Shown here: piece by piece, positions 42,133-45,326 of the stretch
How positions within the stretch are numbered: the first letter of the stretch is position 1
Layout: the number at the start of each line of letters is the position of its first letter
From: Waterburya agarophytonicola KI4
GTDB lineage: Bacteria > Cyanobacteriota > Cyanobacteriia > Cyanobacteriales > Xenococcaceae
Length of the DNA stretch: 45,326 bases
Assembly: GCF_020640915.1 (NCBI RefSeq)
Contig: NZ_JADWDC010000038.1
Location: 1-45,326, forward strand
Direction: 5' to 3'
Translations under genes and position numbers: made by a program
The notes under the pieces: model-generated
Told to the model about the DNA's origin: nothing
Seen by the model: the letters and a program-made list of their open reading frames with translations, nothing else
Databases searched by the model: none

Positions 42133-43848
42133 ATGAACTCCCAACTCCCTTTAGGTTCAGTCATTCAAGGTTCTTTAACCAAAGGTTTAGAAGTAAGATT
42201 ACATCCCGATGTATCGGTGGAAGATATGCGAGTCGGGAAGTTTCTCACAATTCAAGGAAGGCGATCGCGTTTCTTTTGTCTGTTGACTGATGTCTCATTA
42301 GGCTGTTCGAGCGATCGCATTATTGCCAATCCGCCACCAATTGAAGACACTTTTTTACGGGATGTCCTAGCAGGAAGTGGGACTTATGGCACCGTAGCTT
42401 TATCTCCTATGTTGATGTTTACCCCCACTGCTACTAATAGCGATTTTTCTAGTTTGCCTATCGATACACCAAAGGACACTAGTTTAGGTTCGCTACAGGT
42501 TAATACCAGTGCAGATATGGAATTGTTACCCGTCAAAACTATTCCCGCCCACTTCAGTCAGGTTTATGAAGCAACGGAACATGATTTCCGCAGCGTCTTT
42601 GGCTGGGAAGACGATCCTTTTCGTCGCAACTTTTCCGTCGGTCAACCTTTAGATATGGATGTCCCTGTCTGTATCGATCTAGACCGCTTTGTGGAACGTA
42701 GTAACGGTATTTTTGGTAAATCTGGGACGGGTAAATCTTTTTTAACTCGCTTGCTTTTATCTGGCATCATTCGCAAGGATGCAGCAGTTAACCTGATGTT
42801 TGATATGCACTCCGAGTACGGTTGGGAAGCGATGAAGGAAGGTAAACAGGTAAGCACTGTTAAAGGCTTGCGTCAGCTTTTCCCAGGGAAAGTAGTGATG
42901 TATACTCTCGACCCTGAATCGACCAAACGTAGGGGGGTTAGGGATGCCCAAGAACTTTATCTCAGCTACGATCAAATTGAACTTGCCGATCTGAAATTAG
43001 TTGCTGCTGAATTAGGTCTTTCCGAGGCTGCAATGGATAACGCCAATATTCTTTATAACGAATATGGCAGGAATTGGATTATGCGTTTGATCAACATGAC
43101 CAATGAAGATATTAAGCTGTTTTGCGAACAAAAAGGACACGCGGGATCTATTTCTTCTCTACAGCGAAAGTTACAGCGTTTTGATACTCTTAAATATATT
43201 CGTACAGCCTGTCCTCATAACTATATCGATCAGTTGATTCAAGATTTAGCTGCGGGTAAAAGTGTAATTATTGAATTTGGTTCCCAATCTAATATGCTGT
43301 CTTATATGCTGGCAACCAATATGATTACTCGCCGTATTCATTCTAGCTATGTCAGACAAGCAGATCATTTTTTACAAACCAAGAATCCCTTAGATAAGCC
43401 TCGGCAGCTTGTAATTACGATTGAAGAAGCCCACCGTTTTTTAGATTCTAGTATTGTTCATCAAACTATTTTTGGGACTATCGCCCGCGAGATGAGAAAG
43501 TATTTTGTTAGTCTTCTGGTCGTAGATCAACGCCCATCGGGAATTGATAACGAAGTCATGTCCCAAATTGGTACTCGCGTCACCTGTCTGTTGAATGATG
43601 AAAAAGATATCGATGCTATTTTTACAGGGGTGTCTGGAGGGGCTAACTTAAAATCTGTACTGGCAAAGCTAGACACCAAACAACAAGCATTACTTTTAGG
43701 TCATGCTGTACCGATGCCTGTGGTAGTTCGCACTCGCCCATACGACGCTCAATTCTATCGCGAGATTGGCTGCACTGATTGGGAGGAAATGCCGAATGAA
43801 GAGGTGTATGCAGCAGCAGAAATTGCCAAAGCCGATTTAGGTTTTTGA
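42133..43848 (+). CDS. HerA-like ATPase (DUF87 family)
   Basis: The 571-residue protein has an N-terminal beta-barrel region of the HAS-barrel type and an FtsK/HerA-type ATPase. Walker A is GKSGTGKS at 195-202 and Walker B is LVITIEE at 426-432. A conserved hexamer interface segment (LLVVDQRPSGIDNEVMSQIG) lies near residue 462. HerA enzymes form hexameric rings that pump or unwind DNA and work with NurA nuclease in archaea. No NurA is present here. Similar stand-alone ATPases occur in cyanobacteria with unknown function. It is in the same direction as HD-Pnk, 152 bases after it, so coexpression is possible but not shown. Start ATG at 42133. Confidence 0.88.
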   Translation: MNSQLPLGSVIQGSLTKGLEVRLHPDVSVEDMRVGKFLTIQGRRSRFFCLLTDVSLGCSSDRIIANPPPIEDTFLRDVLAGSGTYGTVALSPMLMFTPTATNSDFSSLPIDTPKDTSLGSLQVNTSADMELLPVKTIPAHFSQVYEATEHDFRSVFGWEDDPFRRNFSVGQPLDMDVPVCIDLDRFVERSNGIFGKSGTGKSFLTRLLLSGIIRKDAAVNLMFDMHSEYGWEAMKEGKQVSTVKGLRQLFPGKVVMYTLDPESTKRRGVRDAQELYLSYDQIELADLKLVAAELGLSEAAMDNANILYNEYGRNWIMRLINMTNEDIKLFCEQKGHAGSISSLQRKLQRFDTLKYIRTACPHNYIDQLIQDLAAGKSVIIEFGSQSNMLSYMLATNMITRRIHSSYVRQADHFLQTKNPLDKPRQLVITIEEAHRFLDSSIVHQTIFGTIAREMRKYFVSLLVVDQRPSGIDNEVMSQIGTRVTCLLNDEKDIDAIFTGVSGGANLKSVLAKLDTKQQALLLGHAVPMPVVVRTRPYDAQFYREIGCTDWEEMPNEEVYAAAEIAKADLGF

Positions 43849-43933
43849 TTTTAGAAATTGCGATCGCTTTGTCTTTTTGTCTTTTCCTTCTTAATCTATA
43901 AAAATAAGTATCGGAAATGTAAACGATAATAAT

Positions 43934-45127
43934 ATGTTTGAATTATTAGGAATAGTTGATACAGCCAAAATTTGCGATCGCATTTTAAACTCAGTAGAAA
44001 TGACCTTAGTGGCAAAAGCCAATAGTACAAAATCGGAGACATCATCTTTGATAGCCGCCGAAATTCCCGAATCTACTGGAGTAAAAATAACTCCAGACAA
44101 CGACAATTTTAATTATTCAGGTCGAGTCAACTGGGAAGACTCCCAAGCACCAGTCTTTAGTTATCCTGGGAAAGTAGTAGAATTCAGATTTACTGGTACT
44201 AGTTTAAAAATCGAACTATCAGAAGACAATTGGGGTGGTGAAAACTATATTGATGTTTATCTAGACGATAATCCTCAACCTGTCACTATTAAGCTGCAAC
44301 GAAAGTGGGGTAAATCAGTTATTTACAATATCGCTTCTAGCTTGGAAAATAAGGAGCATAATGCAGTCATAGTTAAACGTACAGACTATGTTGCAGGGGG
44401 ATTTGAGTTCAACAGCATCATTATTGACGGGGAATTGTTACCCGCAAATCCAGACTCAGAAAAAAAGATCGAAGTTTACGGAGATTCTATTTCCGCTGGT
44501 GCGGTAGTGGAATACGATCGAGCAGGAGTTCAAGATCCTGAGGGAGACAAAGAGCATCTTTATAACGCCTACTACAGTTATGCCTCAATTCTTGCCAGAA
44601 GTTATGATGCGGAAGTTTCTTTAGTAGCTCAATCAGGAGCATCTCTAATTGATGGTTTTGGCTATTGGCATCGAGGTACGGGGATGGAAGCTTTTTACGA
44701 TAAGTCAGCGCCTCTTGATGATGCTCCTTTGTGGGATTTTAATAACTATAATCCCGACTTGGTAATAATTGCTTTGGGTCAAAATGATTCTGCAAGCATT
44801 AAAATTGGGGAGGATTTAACCGCAGAAGCTTGGAAAGATCGCTATAAACAGTTTATTGCCAATCTGCGAGCCAAACGTCCTAATGCTTACTTTGTGGGAA
44901 TGTTTCCCAATATGTATCACGATCGCGAATGGGATGTATACTTAACCGAAGCGATCGCAGAATATCGTCAAGAATACAATGACGATCGAGTTTTCTCCTT
45001 AATTCATCAACAAGTTACCCCTGGTCATCCCCGTATTAGCGAACAACAAATGATGGCGGATACTTTGAGACAATTTATTGATGATACTTTGATTAAAAAC
45101 AGTTTTAATTGGAGTCTTGCTAATTAA
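43934..45127 (+). CDS. SGNH hydrolase, carbohydrate esterase family 2-like
   Basis: This 397-residue protein has an N-terminal jelly-roll domain (about 55-170; FRFTGTSLKIELSEDNWGG) followed by an SGNH esterase domain. The catalytic blocks are YGDSIS with S185, the Gly-containing AQSGAS (232-237), GQND with N284, and PGHP with H365. The acid normally paired with the His seems to be replaced or distant, as in CE2 acetyl-xylan esterases. This suggests removal of acetyl groups from polysaccharides. No typical signal peptide is visible from the ATG at 43934, and the first 30 residues are not hydrophobic enough, so location is uncertain. A different start could exist further upstream. Confidence 0.82.
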   Translation: MFELLGIVDTAKICDRILNSVEMTLVAKANSTKSETSSLIAAEIPESTGVKITPDNDNFNYSGRVNWEDSQAPVFSYPGKVVEFRFTGTSLKIELSEDNWGGENYIDVYLDDNPQPVTIKLQRKWGKSVIYNIASSLENKEHNAVIVKRTDYVAGGFEFNSIIIDGELLPANPDSEKKIEVYGDSISAGAVVEYDRAGVQDPEGDKEHLYNAYYSYASILARSYDAEVSLVAQSGASLIDGFGYWHRGTGMEAFYDKSAPLDDAPLWDFNNYNPDLVIIALGQNDSASIKIGEDLTAEAWKDRYKQFIANLRAKRPNAYFVGMFPNMYHDREWDVYLTEAIAEYRQEYNDDRVFSLIHQQVTPGHPRISEQQMMADTLRQFIDDTLIKNSFNWSLAN

Positions 45128-45147
45128 AACTGTTTTTGATTAAAAAA

Positions 45148-45270
45148 AGCGTTTCTCAAAGTCATAAGGTACAACCAGAATAACCAGAATAATAAGTGAC
45201 TAACTAATGACTGATTACTCATCACAAATACCGAGGCATTTGACTGTACCGCATTAAAATGAGAAACGCT
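45148..45270. mobile_element. MITE-like element with 11-bp terminal inverted repeats
   Basis: AGCGTTTCTCA at 45148-45158 and its exact complement TGAGAAACGCT at 45260-45270 bound a 123-bp element without coding sequence. A second matching pair (GGTAC at 45168, GTACC at 45246) sits at the same distance inside each arm, so the inverted repeat is about 25 bases with mismatches. No target duplication is obvious. It lies 20 bases after the esterase stop codon. Confidence 0.75.
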
Positions 45271-45281
45271 ATAACCCTCTT

Positions 45282-45310
45282 TTGTCACTTTCCGAGGACT
45301 AAACTATAAT
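45282..45310 (+). promoter_or_regulatory. Sigma-70-type promoter reading out of the window
   Basis: TTGTCA at 45282-45287 and TATAAT at 45305-45310 are separated by exactly 17 bases, close to the group 1 sigma consensus. It points to the right, towards a gene beyond the window end. Confidence 0.7.
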
Positions 45311-45326
45311 AGAAAAATTCGTTGAT

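Overview
The window is chromosomal DNA from a cyanobacterium. It carries photosystem II genes (psbB for CP47, psbT, and a psbA 3' remnant), several protein families I know mainly from cyanobacteria (a DUF2854-type protein, a NrtS-type protein, a CYP110-like P450), and frequent copies of the octamer GCGATCGC (HIP1). AT-rich intergenic DNA and many small mobile-element remnants suggest a larger-genome lineage such as Pleurocapsales or Chroococcales. That placement is a guess. I see no rRNA, tRNA or CRISPR array.

Layout. (1) 1-5.5 kb: a 5'-truncated ExoD-like gene, a large methyltransferase/ATP-grasp fusion, ureD, then leuC on the minus strand, which is followed by the last 15 codons and terminator of a lost psbA copy. 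(2) 5.5-9.8 kb: a minus-strand pair encoding a REC-GGDEF-EAL response regulator and a hybrid histidine kinase (c-di-GMP signalling). (3) 10-16.7 kb: a P450, a TnpB-only IS605-type element, a small cysteine-rich gene apparently frameshifted next to that element, a partial tandem copy of the accC 5' end, accC, gnd and an orphan HicB-like gene. (4) 16.8-21.8 kb: a UvrD-like helicase, an IS5-type transposase scar, msrP, a DUF2854-type gene and two small conserved genes. (5) 22-28.8 kb: the housekeeping block psbB-psbT-nrdR-rpsA-HAD phosphatase-metK-TM2/SHOCT gene. (6) 28.8-38.4 kb: an M20 amidohydrolase, a NrtS-like gene, a CPBP protease, a three-gene overlapping operon (membrane protein, radical SAM, methyltransferase-like), and small DUF and TPR genes. 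(7) 38.4-45.3 kb: a decayed TnpB-type element, an aldo/keto reductase, an RNA ligase followed by an HD-Pnk end-healing enzyme, a HerA-like ATPase, an SGNH esterase and a MITE-like element.

The most interesting loci are these. The RNA ligase plus HD-Pnk pair (39969-41980) has every catalytic activity needed to heal and seal broken RNA. The methyltransferase/ATP-grasp fusion (846-2822) looks like an uncharacterised ligase that may make or modify a small molecule or peptide. The translationally overlapping membrane protein/radical SAM/methyltransferase-like operon (31701-35744) has no function I recognise. Several sequence-level scars are also visible: the psbA tail, the accC duplication, a premature stop in the rpsA tail, an 18-bp in-frame duplication, and several transposon remnants.
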